Below, piece after piece: positions 10,146-24,377 of a stretch of 64,000 nt of DNA. The notes beneath the pieces were generated by a model. It did no database searches and was not told where the DNA came from. It saw nothing but the letters and a program-made list of their open reading frames with translations. The DNA comes from Trichoplax sp. H2 (lineage: Eukaryota > Placozoa > Uniplacotomia > Trichoplacea). Position 1 is the first letter of the stretch. Every line of letters begins with the position of its first letter. Made by a program: the position numbers and the translations under genes. Location: contig NOWV01000148.1 in the NCBI GenBank assembly GCA_003344405.1, forward strand, positions 62,001 to 126,000, written 5' to 3'.

Positions 10146-13100
10146 AAAATTATATAAATATGATACAATTTGATAAATTAAGGTCTAACTTACAAAAGTT
10201 GAATTTGCTATAATTAACTATTTATTCCAATTGACGATATCAGATTAACATTTAATGAAGCAGCTGCAGACGTTGATCTAATTTTGTTTACTTAATGGAA
10301 TCAAATTTAATGGAAGGCGAATTACTTTAGATGAAGTGGACGAAAAACAGGTGATCAATTGCTACTGCCATAAGATTCTTGCAAACGTCTTTATGTTTTT
10401 GATCATAAAAGTCTATTCCAAGGCTCAGAAATAATGTCTTTGCAGCGAAAATACATTTGTGAAGTACGCTTTTATAGGTCAGAATGGCATGTTTGGTGTA
10501 GATCTAGATATGACAGTATTATATAATAATAGATGCCCTAGATAGCATTTGTTTCAGAGGTGGCAATTTTTAAATAACGTGAAATGTTAGCAAATGCCTT
10601 AAGCTAGCACTTAAAAAGTGCAAGGCTGAAGGAGTGCTAAACGCTTAAAGGAAGTGTCTGAATTTCAGTTTCTATCTTATTTATCCAATTTTAATTATAA
10701 ATTTCAATAGTAATCTTGATACTATTATAATTTATGTTCACTAGACTTTCTTACGAAAATTTTAAGAACTATAAACGAGATAACTACAAATACAAAGAAA
10801 AACTTGTGAATCAATTAATAATAAACACTTAGGGAACTATATTCATGAAAAATCGGTGAAATAATTGATGTTTTTGAAGACAGAAACTTCCTTTGGTATG
10901 AGAAATAGCCCAGTAAAATACTTTGTTTAAATGAGATATCGAAATTCAATTTTCTTTGCAAAGTATACATCACTCTAACGTTTAATAAAGTTCAAATAAG
11001 GATACTATTAAATCTAAGATTTCGAAAACCAAACCTTTTTTATCGATTTATTCAGGTATTTCATTAGCAGGTGATAATGAATGAGAACATGATAAGAACT
11101 ACAAGTTAATTCTGGTAATGCATTTTGGCATTAATGCAGCCCGAGGTGGATTTAAAATTTGTGAAATTGAGTAGAGTTAAAGTCGTTTCATTGATTGAAA
11201 ATTGGATAATATTATGAGCAGACATTAAGAAATTCTATATTAACAACTTCGTTTTAGCATTCCTTTCGCTATAACGTAAAAAATTGCGATATGATACCAA
11301 ATGAGGTAACTTTTACTTGTTCCAGAATATCGTGAACTCGATTTTGAATAATTAAATGAAGCGCGATGTAAATATTTCTATATAACCTGAAAAAGCATAT
11401 TAATTAACACCTGGCCTACGCATATGTCACGCATGATTACTCAGTTGGTAAAATATATTTCGAAAATATTTTAATGTTAAGATCAATAGATGTAAATACT
11501 ATTATCAGATCGCTTCATCGATTACTCAAACGAACGAAATGACGGAAAATGATCATGTTCGGTTAATCAATTTTACTTATTTTCTCAAGTACAATTTCGA
11601 TAATCATAGTTCCATCCAAAACATTGTCTCTGTTACCTAGATTAGAATAAAATTTTCTGTTCATAAATCCAAAAACAACTGCAAGTAGTCTACTGAAGCA
11701 TAGTTAAGACTGTATTCTGTATATGTGTCAAATTTTTTTGACAGAGATTCGTTTTCAAACTGAAAACTACCATAAAGCCTTATGAAGCCTCTATAGCCCA
11801 ATATATTCGATTCTTAATCAATTAATAACCTGTTAACATATGAGAGGGGTTCAATCTTAAAAGCTTATGGAATGAAAGCCACAAAATCCGATCTATTAGG
11901 CATAAATAGTTCTGAACCCGTAATTGTGAATTAATCAAGATTTATTAGGCTGTACTCTAGCTAGAGCAAATTGCAAAACATTTAAAGCATATTACAATAA
12001 AATCTCTCTGAACGCGCAAAAGATTAATTTTTAATTACGATCATAGACACATTGCCATTCAAAGCTGTGCTATAAATCTCTAAATTCGATTTGCGTTACA
12101 AAGCAAACTATTCACTCTTTTTAAATAAAAGATTATCTCACCATTGGATCAATAGGCTTTACTAATTCTGATAAGGTCTCAGATTGAAATCGATAATAAT
12201 AAGATTTAACCCTATCTTAGACAAAAAATTGTTCTTGAGGCTATAATAAGTAAAGGATACCGATGTAAAATTGCAATGTGTAATAATGGGAAAGCGACCC
12301 TGATTGCTTTCTTTATCCATGCTTTAAGGTTATTATTCCAATATGAGATAATTCATGTTACAGTATCAGTATGTCCTTTTTCGGTAAATTATTAAATCAG
12401 TATCCGTACAGCATATCACATCAAATAATATACTGAACTGTCTTTCTGTATCAGTTCCGTAGAAGATGCAGGTATGAAGTTGATCAACAATTTAAATTAC
12501 GAATTTGAAAATACTACATAGGATTATTGAGATCCAATCATTATTTTTCTATACATTTATCACGCAAGCTTGACGTAAGTCAATAAAATAGATTTCCATG
12601 ATTCCGCCGTTCTTTTTCGCCTATTTAATAATCAATACTGCTGCAATGTTTCCGTCCGTAAATAAAAAGGCGATAGCTGAATATAAACTGATTTCAATAA
12701 TATTGATTAAACAAATATATTCTTAATGAAAAGTAAAAAAGTTTAAGGAAGCACCTTATGTAATATAATATTAATGAATACAATTTTTAGTCTGGCAAAA
12801 TACTGTTCTTAAGAGGTTAAAATAAAATTGCCCTTATCTTGTAATGCATTTAGCTAAAGATAATTTTCTATTTATATTCTTAAATTTGCTTTTTACTGTT
12901 CTTAATTTATTAATATATTAATACCACATTTCCCCTTTAAGCTTATGATTGAACTATTACATTCTGATCATGATGCATAAGTAATCAAGCAGTTTTAAAG
13001 CACTCGATTGTCAGTATTTTATAGCGAAGTCTGTCGTCATAAAACTAGATGCACTAAGCAAACGAATATTCTATAAACGATGCTTCATTACGAATATCAT

Positions 13101-13885
13101 TCTACTTAGTAGAAATAGAATCAAGTCGTACGCTTCCTCAAAATGGCAGAGTAGAAATTCTTATAAGATGATTCACCTATTTCACTGTCTGACGCCAAGT
13201 TCAGAAATGTATAACGAAATATTTATATTGACATTGCCGGACTTGAGCAATGCACTCTTCCAGATTTCTTCTCCTTAGATTTGTAGGATGCTGAAAGTCG
13301 CAATCCAATATTCTACCCACCGCTTTTTCAATTACAATACTGCATAGTAGAAAGGATCAACCTTATGTGTAGTAAGTTAGAATAGTAATAGCTACGATAG
13401 AGCCATGGTAAAGATATCTAAAATATAAATTGCATGGTAGCTTCAACATTTTCTTCCAGACTGGAAAGCAGTACATGATTTATTGATCTTTATTGAGAGC
13501 CACTGATGAAATTTGTTATGTAGGTGATACAATGCGCTTAAAATAGTGTTAGTACACATTGAAGCTGCGAGGAGACTCTTATAACTAGTTTTCTACGTAA
13601 TTCCTTCCGTTGACCCAGTTTAGTAAGCAAAAGCTTTCAGTACGAGTCTAATTGCTTGCAATGAGGATAATGAATGATGTGGGAAAGATAGCCCTCTTAT
13701 TACGTTACAAGAGAAATAGATATAACTTAGAATAAAATGAAGGATGTGAAGTGATCAAACGAATGGTCATTTCTTTATTCCGTTTTTTGATTAATTGAAG
13801 ATTAACTATGAAAAGAAAAACTAGTGTAGTACGGTCTTAATATCACATACTCGTATATCAATACACTATGATGGTTGATTATCAT
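10146..13885. other. Intergenic with unresolved exon-like pieces
   Basis: No complete gene. Three stretches deserve notice. Plus strand 10282-10434 is open for 50 codons without an ATG. Plus strand 10446-10545 is open for 32 codons after the acceptor-like TCTTTGCAG. Minus strand 13339-13204 is open after a good acceptor (TTTCTACTATGCAG) and contains NLEECIAQ..QCQYKYF, reminiscent of a WSC-type cysteine pattern. Frames and phases do not join cleanly, so these may be exons, pseudogene remains or chance. Confidence 0.25.
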
Positions 13886-14515
13886 TGTGACAGTGTTATA
13901 TACTGTATTACAGTAGAAATATCTATGCTAGGATTATTCTGTTAGCCTATCCTATTTAGTTAACTTCTAATTTGGATATACTGTGTTTTAATATAGCACT
14001 GACTTTTTATGACAGTGATACATATACTTATACTGAAATTAACGGTTATAATACGGAATGCAAATCATCTACATACAGTTCCAATCGTTGTGATTGTAAT
14101 TTACTTATGATAGATTGTAAATTATCGCGGAAATGTTCCGTGATAGGACATATCGTGATCTGACTATTCTGTATTAGTCACCAGATGTCTATGTTCGTAA
14201 ATACTGTTGTCTGCATTAAGGGAGCAGTAGCTAAAATTAATATCTAATTCAGTAAATAATTCCAAACTTAATCGTACTAACTATGACTCATAAACTATTG
14301 AGGAAGAGTATATAAATGCAGTATATCGTGTAATAAAGTGGATTCTTAAACTTAGCGTTTAACGTAAAATACGAGGCGTTTAAGTCTTTGTGAAGTCTGC
14401 TAATAGAGCAAAAGTGTTTCCGATAGTGCAGATATCGTTCCTTGATACGTGGTTCAAGGAATTGACTTATTGATCGTACATTACGTTTTCTTGTTGCAAA
14501 GCTGTTTTGTGACAG
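13886..14515 (+). mobile_element. Solo LTR, family A, long form
   Basis: 630 bp from TGTGACAG to TGTGACAG, flanked by a perfect 4-bp duplication TCAT (13882-13885 and 14516-14519). It has a TATA box TATATAAA at 14309-14316 and AATAAA at 14332-14337, the U3-R layout of an LTR. The partner copy at 54369 has the same ends and its own 4-bp duplication. A 63-codon frame without ATG (13972-14163) lies in U3 and is probably not coding. Confidence 0.92.
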
Positions 14516-14811
14516 TCATAAATCAATATTACTCAAGTAACATTCACGCCTTCGAATAGAGTTGATAGTTCGTTCAGGAACTAAACTCGATGTGAATCAC
14601 AACTGCAGCCATGCTTGATTAATTATTTATAGCTTATTTATATTGTCCATATCAGTCTTTGGCGTACATATATACGCATTCCACAGAGTTCTTGCATTCA
14701 CAAGATAAAATCGAATAGTGTCCAAAAAGATAGCATAAATAAAGGGTACAGATCTATTATAAAAGTTTGCCAAAGATCTTTCCATAAAAATCTTGAATTT
14801 AGTTAAAATAA

Positions 14812-15289
14812 ATAAAAACGAAGTAGTCTATATTTTCTCCACTGTATCAAAAAGAGTAAAACTTTTTAAGCAATGTGTAAATAAATAGTTTATAATTACG
14901 TTGAAGAAGCCATTTACAATTAAATATTCCCGATAAAGATTAAGGTTAAGACGTTTGATCTGAAATTTTATCAATTTGATACTTTGCTAGATTGAATATC
15001 AATCAGTATTTTGCGTGATTTATTCAGTTATATCAGTTAGCTAAATTTATTTTAATATTAATAAAAATAGAAGAGTCCACGTTAGCTCTACTACCATCAA
15101 GTAGAATAGCTTTTTTCAAGTAATATATAAATAAACCGTTTAGACTAGTGTAAAAATTATCATCTGCAACTTAATATCCTCCTTTATAAAGTTTAGGGCT
15201 ACCGACCTGAAACTCCTTCGATTTTATTTTTCTTTGCTAAGATGAATGTCAATCTGTATTTCAAATTATTTATTCAATTATATCAGTTT
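14812..15289. repeat. Two-unit degenerate tandem repeat, period about 249 bp
   Basis: Units begin at ATAAAAACGAAGTAGTC (14812) and ATAAAAATAGAAGAGTC (15061). They share internal blocks such as TTTGCTA, AATCAATC/GTCAATCTGTATTT and ATTCAGTTATATCAGTT. No coding frame spans the units. Confidence 0.6.
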
Positions 15290-17375
15290 CCATCTCACTA
15301 CAGCCTTTTCTCTTCGTACAAAACTGTTCTAGATTGGTTTGTTTTAATTACAGCCTATTTTAAGTGCTGAAACTATTGCTGCTACTCAAGCAATCAAACC
15401 TTACTTGCTTTTAGGCGAATACTTATGTAGAAAATTTTCATATTCCATTAAACGTATGAAGTAGTAATCAAAACAGATAGAAATATGATTATAGAATTAG
15501 TCATTAGTTTCTATTAAATTATTTAGCTAGAAATAAATCGCTCATTTTTTACTTATCATTTTAATGCATTTCTGGGCACAGTTTTTAGTTACAATCACAT
15601 TAAAATAGGCAATTACTACAACGCTCGTGATGAACGTCTATTATAAAACTACGGTAAAGCCATAATCCAAAATTATCAAAGATGTACAATTACATGTCAT
15701 TAACTAAAAGTTCATTGTGCAAGATAGCTATTTATAGGGATTGCTTAGATTAAATCGATAAGTGACAAAACAAGGATCAATCATACGAAGAAAAATATAA
15801 ACCAAAAAATTTCTTAATGAATATGATGTTTAAAACTACTTCTGTCTGCTTTAATTTGTTATATTAATGAACTAATGATAAGAAGTAGCTGTTAGCGAAT
15901 GGGAATCACAAATATTAAGGACAAATCTATAGCAGAAACATGATAATATTAAATAACTAAAATCTCTAAAAGCTGGAATAATTTCATATTTAACTCTCTT
16001 TTAGTACTATCTTCTATCTAAAAATCAGTAAGTAGTATCAACCTAGTAGCCTAAATTAATTCAATTATTATCTCTCAAGAAGTCTAAATTTTAAATTAAT
16101 TATAATTCTGTACCATGCATGTAACGAATATCACTATTCACAACATTAATCTTACCTTTAATGGCGGCTAACTATTTTTAATCTAGGTCTGCTGAATGTT
16201 TTTCCAACCTTGGAAGTAACCGCAATTAGAAGTACTACTCTAAACGTAAAATTTGTGCTATTAAATCAGCTAGCAGTAGCATTTAAAACTAAGATTGATC
16301 TTTAAATTATACACGAAGCCAGCACTTGTTGACATTTCTATTTAGTAATGTAGAAATCATAGCAAGTTATAGTTTGTGAAATCATGGTAAACTAGCATCG
16401 GTAGCAAACGTACTGGAACTTTGTCGCATTTAATCAGTCCAGACAGACTATCATCATTAAGTATGCAAAGATATTTTGATTTAGTATCTGTTACTATGCC
16501 ATATTGTTTTCCCTACATCCAATCAAAATAGATCAGAAATTATACCCGATAATGACGTAATAGCTAACAAATTGTAAAGGAAGCCATACATCATTACTAT
16601 TATCAAACCATTATTTAGGAGTTCTTTTATTAACTTTTTGTTTTAAATGAGATGATGCGTCTTTATGCTATGAAAGCAGAACAAATAGTACAGCCTTTAT
16701 TTCTTTTAAATAAATAAAGTTTGTAATAAATCTTGCAGTAAAACTAGAAGTCTGAATCATTATGATATCATGAAGATGTAGAATATTGATTATAAAGGTC
16801 TAATTTATTTCATCACTAGTCCTTTTTATGCCCAGGTTTATATCATGAAATGGGCCTATTTAAATGATAAAATTCATAATTTAAGTGAAATTGATCAAGA
16901 ATAGCTTTCAGGCTTGCTATTAAAACCCAATCTTGCTTTGGTAGTACTCTATACGTTATATTAGGAGTGGCCAATATCGCAGCAATGACATCATTAAAGA
17001 CGGTATTTTATATAATATTTATTTACATCAATTAGTAGCTATTTTAAACATTAAATTTGATATAGGGTGAGCAATAGATTACAAATTTGCTTTCAGATAA
17101 AACTCAAACTTCATGAAATTCGTAGAATTTATATTATTAGGAGTAGACTGGTACAGGGACTAAAATAGTTGAAGCTATATCAACTGTAGTATAATAGTAA
17201 GTACCATACGATGCTATTACCAATACTTACTTCTTAATGCACTGTAATCTAAACGTTTCAAAATACCAAAAGAAACTTTCAGATTAGATTTGTAATATCA
17301 AATTAGCATTTAAAAAAGTTCCACTGGAAAACCTAACGTTATCGGTATTAATTAATTAAATAGCTAATAAAAAAT
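15290..17375. other. Intergenic, nothing recognised
   Basis: AT-rich sequence without a supportable gene or repeat. Confidence 0.4.
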
Positions 17376-18140
17376 AACCTCTAAAGTATACATTACTCTA
17401 AGTCTATTGATGGCTTCCGTTTCTCAATGAGGTCTTGCGATAATTTCAGTTTCAGAATAAATTATACCATGTAAACTATGAAATCGTCTTAGTATCTAGC
17501 TCGCATGTGGTCAAGTCGTATCCATCTTCCTATCGAACATGCATCTTAAAGAAAGTTACAGTAACAACCTCTAAACTATAAATTATTTCTAGTTTACTAA
17601 TTACTTCAGTGTTGCAATGAGATCTTACAGTAACTCTAGCATAAGAAATAATTTAAGCAACACAAACTAACTGATGAGCATATTACTCAACTAACATCCT
17701 ATCAAGTCATTTCCATCTTAAAATCAACCTTAACATACTACGGTAATTAAAAAAAATTTCTGTAAAAACCCTTAAACCATGCTTCATTCCTATATTATTA
17801 ATTGCTTTCGTTTTACAATAAGGTCTTACAGTAACTCCAGCTTAAGGAATAAGTTAGGTTATGCAAAATATATCAACGTTATAGTATCTTACTTATATGT
17901 ATTAAAATACTACCCAATTTTATGTCATACATGCTACTTTAAGAAAAATTATTTCAACAAGTTTTAAGGCATGCCTTAATTCTAGTCTATTAGACGTTTT
18001 TATGTCGCTTTGAAGTCTTACGGCAACCTTAGCTAAAGAAATGAATTAGACTATGCAAACTATTGCACTAGCTTAGTGCCTTACTTATATCTAATTGAAT
18101 CATTTCTGTCTTAATAGCAAGCATACTACCTTAAGAAAAT
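17376..18140. repeat. Degenerate tandem array, about 195 bp x 4
   Basis: Unit starts are near 17376, 17566, 17767 and 17959 (AACCTCTAAA-type starts). Each unit carries a variant of CAATGAGGTCTTACAGTAAC about 60 bp in, followed by a GAAATAA-type block. The units are strongly diverged, so the array is old. Confidence 0.65.
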
Positions 18141-18924
18141 TATAATATTCAGACATGGTTTCATAAATTACAGATTTGGCCATGCTTCGACAATGCAAAC
18201 AGCTAGAATTTACAGTGTGATGTAAGCTAAGCCTATAAATTCATTTAAATTAATACTTAAAAGCTATGATATTTTAAATATAGTATGAAGCATCGGTTTT
18301 TCTTACTTTGCTTCTAGTGGCGCAATTGGCCACGCTAACAATTTTTTAGTATGGTGAAGGCTATTTGGTGAGTTTCGACAATATTCATATTGAATTCGAG
18401 ATGGAAATCTACGTAGTAACGATAAAGCTGATATTTAGCATAGGTAAATAGTAATTCATGATTTCAAACTAATATTTGTTATTAGATCTGATCTAATTTT
18501 GAAATTTATGAAGTATTCGAAAAGGAAAAATAAATCACCGATATTTAATCTAATTGCCGTAATTAATTCATTTTGTTCCTCGTAAATACTATAGCAAATT
18601 CGCTAAATACCCCTAGCAATTGCACTGGCAATCAACTTATAAATTCAGGTAGAAATGCTTCGAAATTAACAAACGCGTATATCATGAAAATAGTTTGAAA
18701 ATCGTGGTCAAGGTTTGTCGCTATGAAATACAGTCAAGGTAGCTAATAACAAGCTAAAGATAGTATCAAAAATATGCTTTTAGACATCATATGTCAATTA
18801 GTATAGCAATGATAAATTTTGAAATAAGAGGATGTGGCGATCGACTTTGCTTGGTTGAAATATACAACATTTTGGTTGAAGAAATACGTGCTTTGAACAT
18901 AGTATTAACAGTTGTTCATATCAG
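18141..18924. other. Intergenic, nothing recognised
   Basis: No gene seen. It ends at the target duplication ATCAG (18920-18924) of the following LTR. Confidence 0.4.
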
Positions 18925-19337
18925 TGTTACGATACGAACTACCGTGAAGAAATAGCTATCTAAATTTGGTTAATATAATATAATATAGTGATAATATATT
19001 ACATCTAGTTCCTTACAATAGGAATTACTCTAATTATAAATGTGTTACAGTTAATTTAATGCTGTGCTGTAATGTGTACTGAAATGATTCTGTGAATGGA
19101 CATTTTGTAGTCCGACTGTGAAATATAAGATGACTTGTGAATGTTAGCTGCTGTAGAAGGGTATATAAGTCCGTCAGATATTTGAATAAAGCTTTTTCTC
19201 AATTGTATAGTTGTTTTAACGTAGAAGCAAAGGCATCTAAATTCTTTTGAGGTAGTTCAGGGATACTGAATCCCGGAAGACTATAGTAATTTCGAGATTT
19301 GTTTTACGTTATCCTTTCACGGAGCTGGTTTGTGACA
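18925..19337 (+). mobile_element. Solo LTR, family B, with perfect 5-bp target duplication
   Basis: 413 bp, TGTTACGATA...GGTTTGTGACA, flanked by ATCAG on both sides (18920-18924 and 19338-19342). TATATAA lies at 19162-19168 and AATAAA at 19185-19190. The 3' end (TTACGTTATC...GAGCTGGTTTGTGACA) resembles that of family A. Confidence 0.93.
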
Positions 19338-19342
19338 ATCAG

Positions 19343-21225
19343 GTACTTTGGACTTTTAGCACCATAAACTCTAATTCTAATTCAGCAACTACTTCAACAA
19401 CCAAGGTAGTATTTTCTAATTTGTATTAATTTATGATGAAATATACAATGCAAAGATCTTCTTTATTAAAATAAATTTAAATAATTAAATAAATCTCTAA
19501 TACTATTCGGCTATAAATAAATTGAAGGATCTATGTAATGGACTAGTAATAATCTTTTGCTATTACTGTTGGTCCGCCTACGTAACGTAAAATTTGAGTG
19601 AACAAAAATTAAGTAATACCGTAATGTGGCTACGAAGGTCAACACCGAAAAAATAGCCTTGAATAATAATATTTATTGAAACATCAATTTGTCGCAGAAG
19701 ATTTCCAATTTCTTTTCCTCATAAAAGCAATCGAAAATGACTAAAGATAACCGGATAATACCCCTTAGACAGATTTGAACATAAATTACTTCTATATAAA
19801 CTATGCTAATAAATGCTTTTATTATAGTAGTAGACATACAATTAAACACATTAAAAGCTCGATTTATTATCTGGCTAAGATAAACCGAATAATTATACTT
19901 TAACTCTTATATGGAAGACAGTCTATTTAATCCTATATTTGGCTATCAGATACGGCCTTAACAGGAGAGTCCCGGTCTTATACTAGAAATAGTGCTAGTG
20001 CGACGTCTCATCCTGTTAGCCATCCTACTGTACCAATACAATTCTTTGAAATCATTACAACCTAATTTAATTAGAAACATTTTACATTTATATCAACATT
20101 GGATTTACTGGTAAGGCGGTACTTCTCTTAGGTATTAGTAGTTTTAAAGATCTGCAATACATTAAGATATTGATTGTACGAATATGCTCTATTTTCGTGA
20201 AATATATCAGTTTGAATAGCACACACAAATTTCTTTCTATCGTTAGCAGTAATGAAATTAGAATGAATTCATCCTAATCGATATAATTGGATAATATTTG
20301 CTTAATGATATTAGTTATAACCATTCTATAAAATATGATGGCAGAATATGAATGTAATTAAACTATAAGATTTAAACTCAATAAATATATACTTTTATTC
20401 GAAATCAATGTTGAAACTTAATTCGATAAAACATAAAAGGTAAGATTTGAATTAAGTTCGATAACAATACTATATCATGCTTTAATTAAATAAGAACAGA
20501 TAAGTATGAAAATTGCCAGTCATTTACCTGATCATATTTAAGAATTTCTCCGTTAAAACAGCTTACTCTAGATTTTAAATTGATCTGACATAAAGTTAAA
20601 TAAATAAATCATTTTTTTAAGTCGAATTAACAACTGCTATATCCTATACTAAGAATTCTATTAATTCGGTAATTTTACAGGTAAGGCCATGGTTATGCTA
20701 TACCTATGTTCTATGTTCATATATGCTAAAGACTGCTGTCGTTGTTAATGTATTCAATTAAATATTGGAATTTATTAAGCTTGAGTTATAATATAGATCA
20801 AAAAAGTATTTCGAATTCTTTCCGTCCTCTTTCCAGGATTACTGTATTGATTGAATAGATTATCTATTGATGTAGTAACTTGTGTACCGCAAATTTTATT
20901 AAATTAGCAATAGTAATTGGATTAAATTTATTTCCATGCTCCCTTCAAAAGGAAAAGATGGCTATTTCGATCTATTTAATCGTTATCAAGTGTAAAGAAA
21001 AATGGTATATTACAGACTCCTCTTCTGTTTCCGTAATTTTCTGGTCACATCGAAAAAGATGAAAAAATTATTCTTTATCTTCCTAATTGGCAATATCTGA
21101 AAGATACATAAGTCAATTAATTTTTTTCATGTTGAACTTGCTAACACGATGCCAGCCACGTATCAGTAGCCACATTTTCCTATTATGTCTATGTGGCAGC
21201 TAAAGTTCCATCTTCTTCTGGAATG
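19343..21225. other. Intergenic, nothing recognised
   Basis: AT-rich. An open frame at 20880-21062 starts at TTG and has no homology or splice support. Confidence 0.4.
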
Positions 21226-21230
21226 GTAGT

Positions 21231-21759
21231 CGTGATATATACCAATCACGAAATTCCAAATTTTAGAAAAATAAGGGCTTTATTCAATCTTATACAAAGA
21301 TTAACTACACACCACTCTACTCTAGCCGAATACTGCTACTAAAGACTTCTAGAACGAACTAACTGAATAATCTGAAGTTGCATGCTTTTATACTTTTCGT
21401 AGCATTCGCAGCTACAATCCGCATGGCAACCTTTTACCTTATTTTACACATAGTTAAATTATTCTTAGAAAGACTATTCTACTGCGGACTATCATTAATC
21501 CAATATGGATACGATTACAGTACTTACGTAGACATTATTCACACCAGCCAAAGTACAATGAATTAATGATATCCTAATATATGATTTATAGTTCTATTTT
21601 TACCTATAGCCTTATTATTAAATTAACTCAACACCTTACTGCATATAGTCATCTGTACTCTAGCATAGAGTCTCTACCACTACAGTCTATAGTTATAGCT
21701 ACCAAATATCTCTTAGGATAAATATCTACCGTACATTATACTAAACTAGTTACATTACA
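21231..21759 (-). mobile_element. Solo LTR, family E, with perfect 5-bp target duplication
   Basis: 529 bp flanked by GTAGT (21226-21230 and 21760-21764). On the minus strand it runs TGTAATGTAAC...ATATCACG, with TATA box GTATAAAAGC (21384-21393) and AATAAA (21279-21284). The last base of the 3' ACA is mutated (CGT on the plus strand). It shares the whole length with 30065-30616. Confidence 0.9.
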
Positions 21760-21764
21760 GTAGT

Positions 21765-23504
21765 GCGAATGAGATAGTTATAATTTTACTTTCATAAGCA
21801 AGTGTTAATAGATAAGGAATTTACTGCTTCTTATATCCAGAATTATCGGATTTTACATCTCCGGAGCAATAGATTCTTAGCTGTTATCATAACTATCAAG
21901 CAATCGCCATATCAGAGATGGGTATCTTAATATTATTTTCTAGAAATAATTCACTGCAACCAGTTGAAAAGTTTAATTTGTTATCGCTGTATTTTTCTGT
22001 TGGTAAAAATTATTCAGAGATAATTTTCTGTGAACAATATTGCATCTAACGTAAGTTTGATTCTTATCTCTAAACACACTTTACATTGTTTATTTTCTGT
22101 TTTATAGTCCTATTATCTATGCATTAATGCAAATGTCTGTACTAAATTAAAAATACATATAATATCATAGTGTCATATATAACCTCTAATTTCAGCTGGT
22201 TTTATATTTTATATTATTTAAATAGTGATAGAACTGTATATATGTATGAACGACAGAGACGAAAATATATCTAGATATCAGTTAGAATCACTAATTTAAG
22301 GTATGCAAACAGCTTATTAAAGGCACAGATCGCAACAGATACAAGAAACTAATTTACAAAGAGAATCCATTGACATGGTTAAGAACCTGACTCCTAAGCT
22401 GTATAATTTTAATGAACCAGTTTCAAACCGCAAAGAAATTTAATTACAGGGTGCTAGTACTCTATAATTACGTAGTTTTCTATTGGCAAAATTGACGCCC
22501 AAAAAGGTCCTGATCTGTGAGCCATATAACCTTTACGTTAATACTTAGTAAAAGTAAAAATAATATTCTATACTCAACGATTACCGTGCATAGAACTTGC
22601 TGTTCGAAAGACGTCGACGATAATGCATTGGATTAAATAATATCCTTTATGGTGTTATTTTAAGTAAAAACTCTATTACCTATTGTTAAAATAATATTTG
22701 TCGAGCAAATCAATTTCCAGGTTAGAAATTTGTAATTGGATAAAAAGAGACAATCTTAAAATATATTGCATCTATAAAAACAGATACCTAATTAACTGCA
22801 TCACGATATAATCGATTAATTTAGTAGTTAAAATCGCCCATTGAATACGATGTGTTTATTTCAAAATACTGTTTTGTAAATAGGCCAAAATGGGATAGAG
22901 TGATGATAATGATATAAAATTTGATACAGCAACTTCGTTAAGCCCCAAAATTTTAAATCAATTACTAGATATATCAGCTAGCTGATTTCGATAATTTACT
23001 GAAGTTCAGAATCGATTTACTAAGAATCAATTGCTTCTCCCTTGTAACGAATTTTTTACTATAAAATTTGCACCTTGGTGAATGTAATTAATTAATAAAA
23101 CACTCAATAAGTAATTTTACTAGACAAAATTGTGAACATTTTTAATATTAGCAGATCATTATGAAATCAAACAGTACAATTTTCAGTGACATTCATTTTA
23201 AGTTATTCTACGTTAGAACAATAGTTATATATAGTTTAGAATAATCTATTTATTCTATATTACAATATTCAATTACAGAAATTCTGTAGCTAAGGAAGAA
23301 AATTGAAATCTTTTTAGTATTTTTGATTCATTCTATATCGATCAATGCATTTTAGTAGCCCCAGATTGATCATTCACAGCAGCATATGATCATTATTCTA
23401 CTTTACAGGTCTAGGAATTTTTTTGCTATAGAATCATGCACTGGGCATTTTAATCTTTAACGGACCATCTGGATATAGCGTCAATAGATTTAATTTATTA
23501 TTTA
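21765..23504. other. Intergenic, nothing recognised
   Basis: AT-rich, with no supportable gene or repeat. Confidence 0.4.
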
Positions 23505-24377
23505 TTATAAAATATTATTTTTAATAATATCTACCGGGATGTTAGTAAAATTCTATTTAATTATGCCCTAACTGATCTAAATGTAATACAAATTAGATTG
23601 TAAAACATATACCAAATTTTTTCTTTTCATTTAATTATGAGACAAAGGTGAATAAACAACTACATTTGAAATAAGTCATGCTAATCGTTAATCGGATCAA
23701 TNNNNNNNNNNNNNNNNNNNNGACACTTGAGTTATCTACGTTACTATTATCAAAATAAAAGTAAATGGCCTATGGATATTTTCAAAAATTTGAATAGTAT
23801 GAACATATCCAAAAAATAATTTCCTCAATTTATGGTACCAACAAATTGGGTTAACCGGGGAGGGGAATTGCCTTAAAAGGTCGCAGCCATAGAAGGCCAT
23901 AGGTAATGGATAAGAATACTTTCTTTCACGTGCGTAGGTCATCAATTTATCAACTGATTTAAATAAAGGCAAGAAATTAAAAAAAAATAATTAAAAAAAA
24001 AAATATATAGATAGCAATTATTTTATCGAAATTAAAAAATAAAATCTTTAAATGGGTACCTTTAATTATTTGCGATTAGAACAATGGCAGATGATAATTG
24101 TTCGAGAATCGATACCATTTCGATGTGAATTGAGAACTACTGGAATAGCTGATTAGTTTANNNNNNNNNNNNNNNNNNNNATTATAAAATATTATTTTTA
24201 ATAATATCTACCGGAATGTTAGTAAAATTCTATTTAATTATACCCTAACTGATCTAAATTTAATACAAATTAGATTGTAAACATCTACCAAATTTTTTCT
24301 TTTCATTTAATTATGATACAAAGGTGAATAAACAACTACATTCGAAATAAGTCATGCTAATCGTTAATCGGATCAAT
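23505..24377. other. Duplicated contig ends around two N gaps (probable haplotype assembly artefact)
   Basis: Gaps lie at 23702-23721 and 24161-24180. The sequence before the first gap (23505-23701) is repeated almost exactly after the second (24181-24377). The isolated piece between the gaps, 23722-24160, is a near copy of 25298-25640. The simplest reading is one locus with two alleles laid end to end. Confidence 0.8.

Noticed and set aside
13972-14163. 63-codon Cys-containing frame repeated in four family A LTR copies (also 34805-34996 minus, 50407-50598, 54456-54647)
   Set aside because: It starts at TTG, lies in LTR U3, and almost every base difference between copies changes the amino acid, so there is no sign of protein-level selection.
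17376-18140. CRISPR-like array
   Set aside because: Units are about 195 bp, degenerate and without a repeat/spacer alternation; the genome is eukaryotic.
21378-21566. 62-codon hydrophobic frame shared by the two family E LTRs (also 30212-30400)
   Set aside because: It lies inside an LTR on the strand opposite to its transcription, and all five differences that I see between copies are amino acid changes.
23736-23972. 78-codon minus-strand frame in the isolated contig between N gaps
   Set aside because: The allelic copy at 25298-25640 lacks about 80 bases of it, destroying the frame; no homology recognised.
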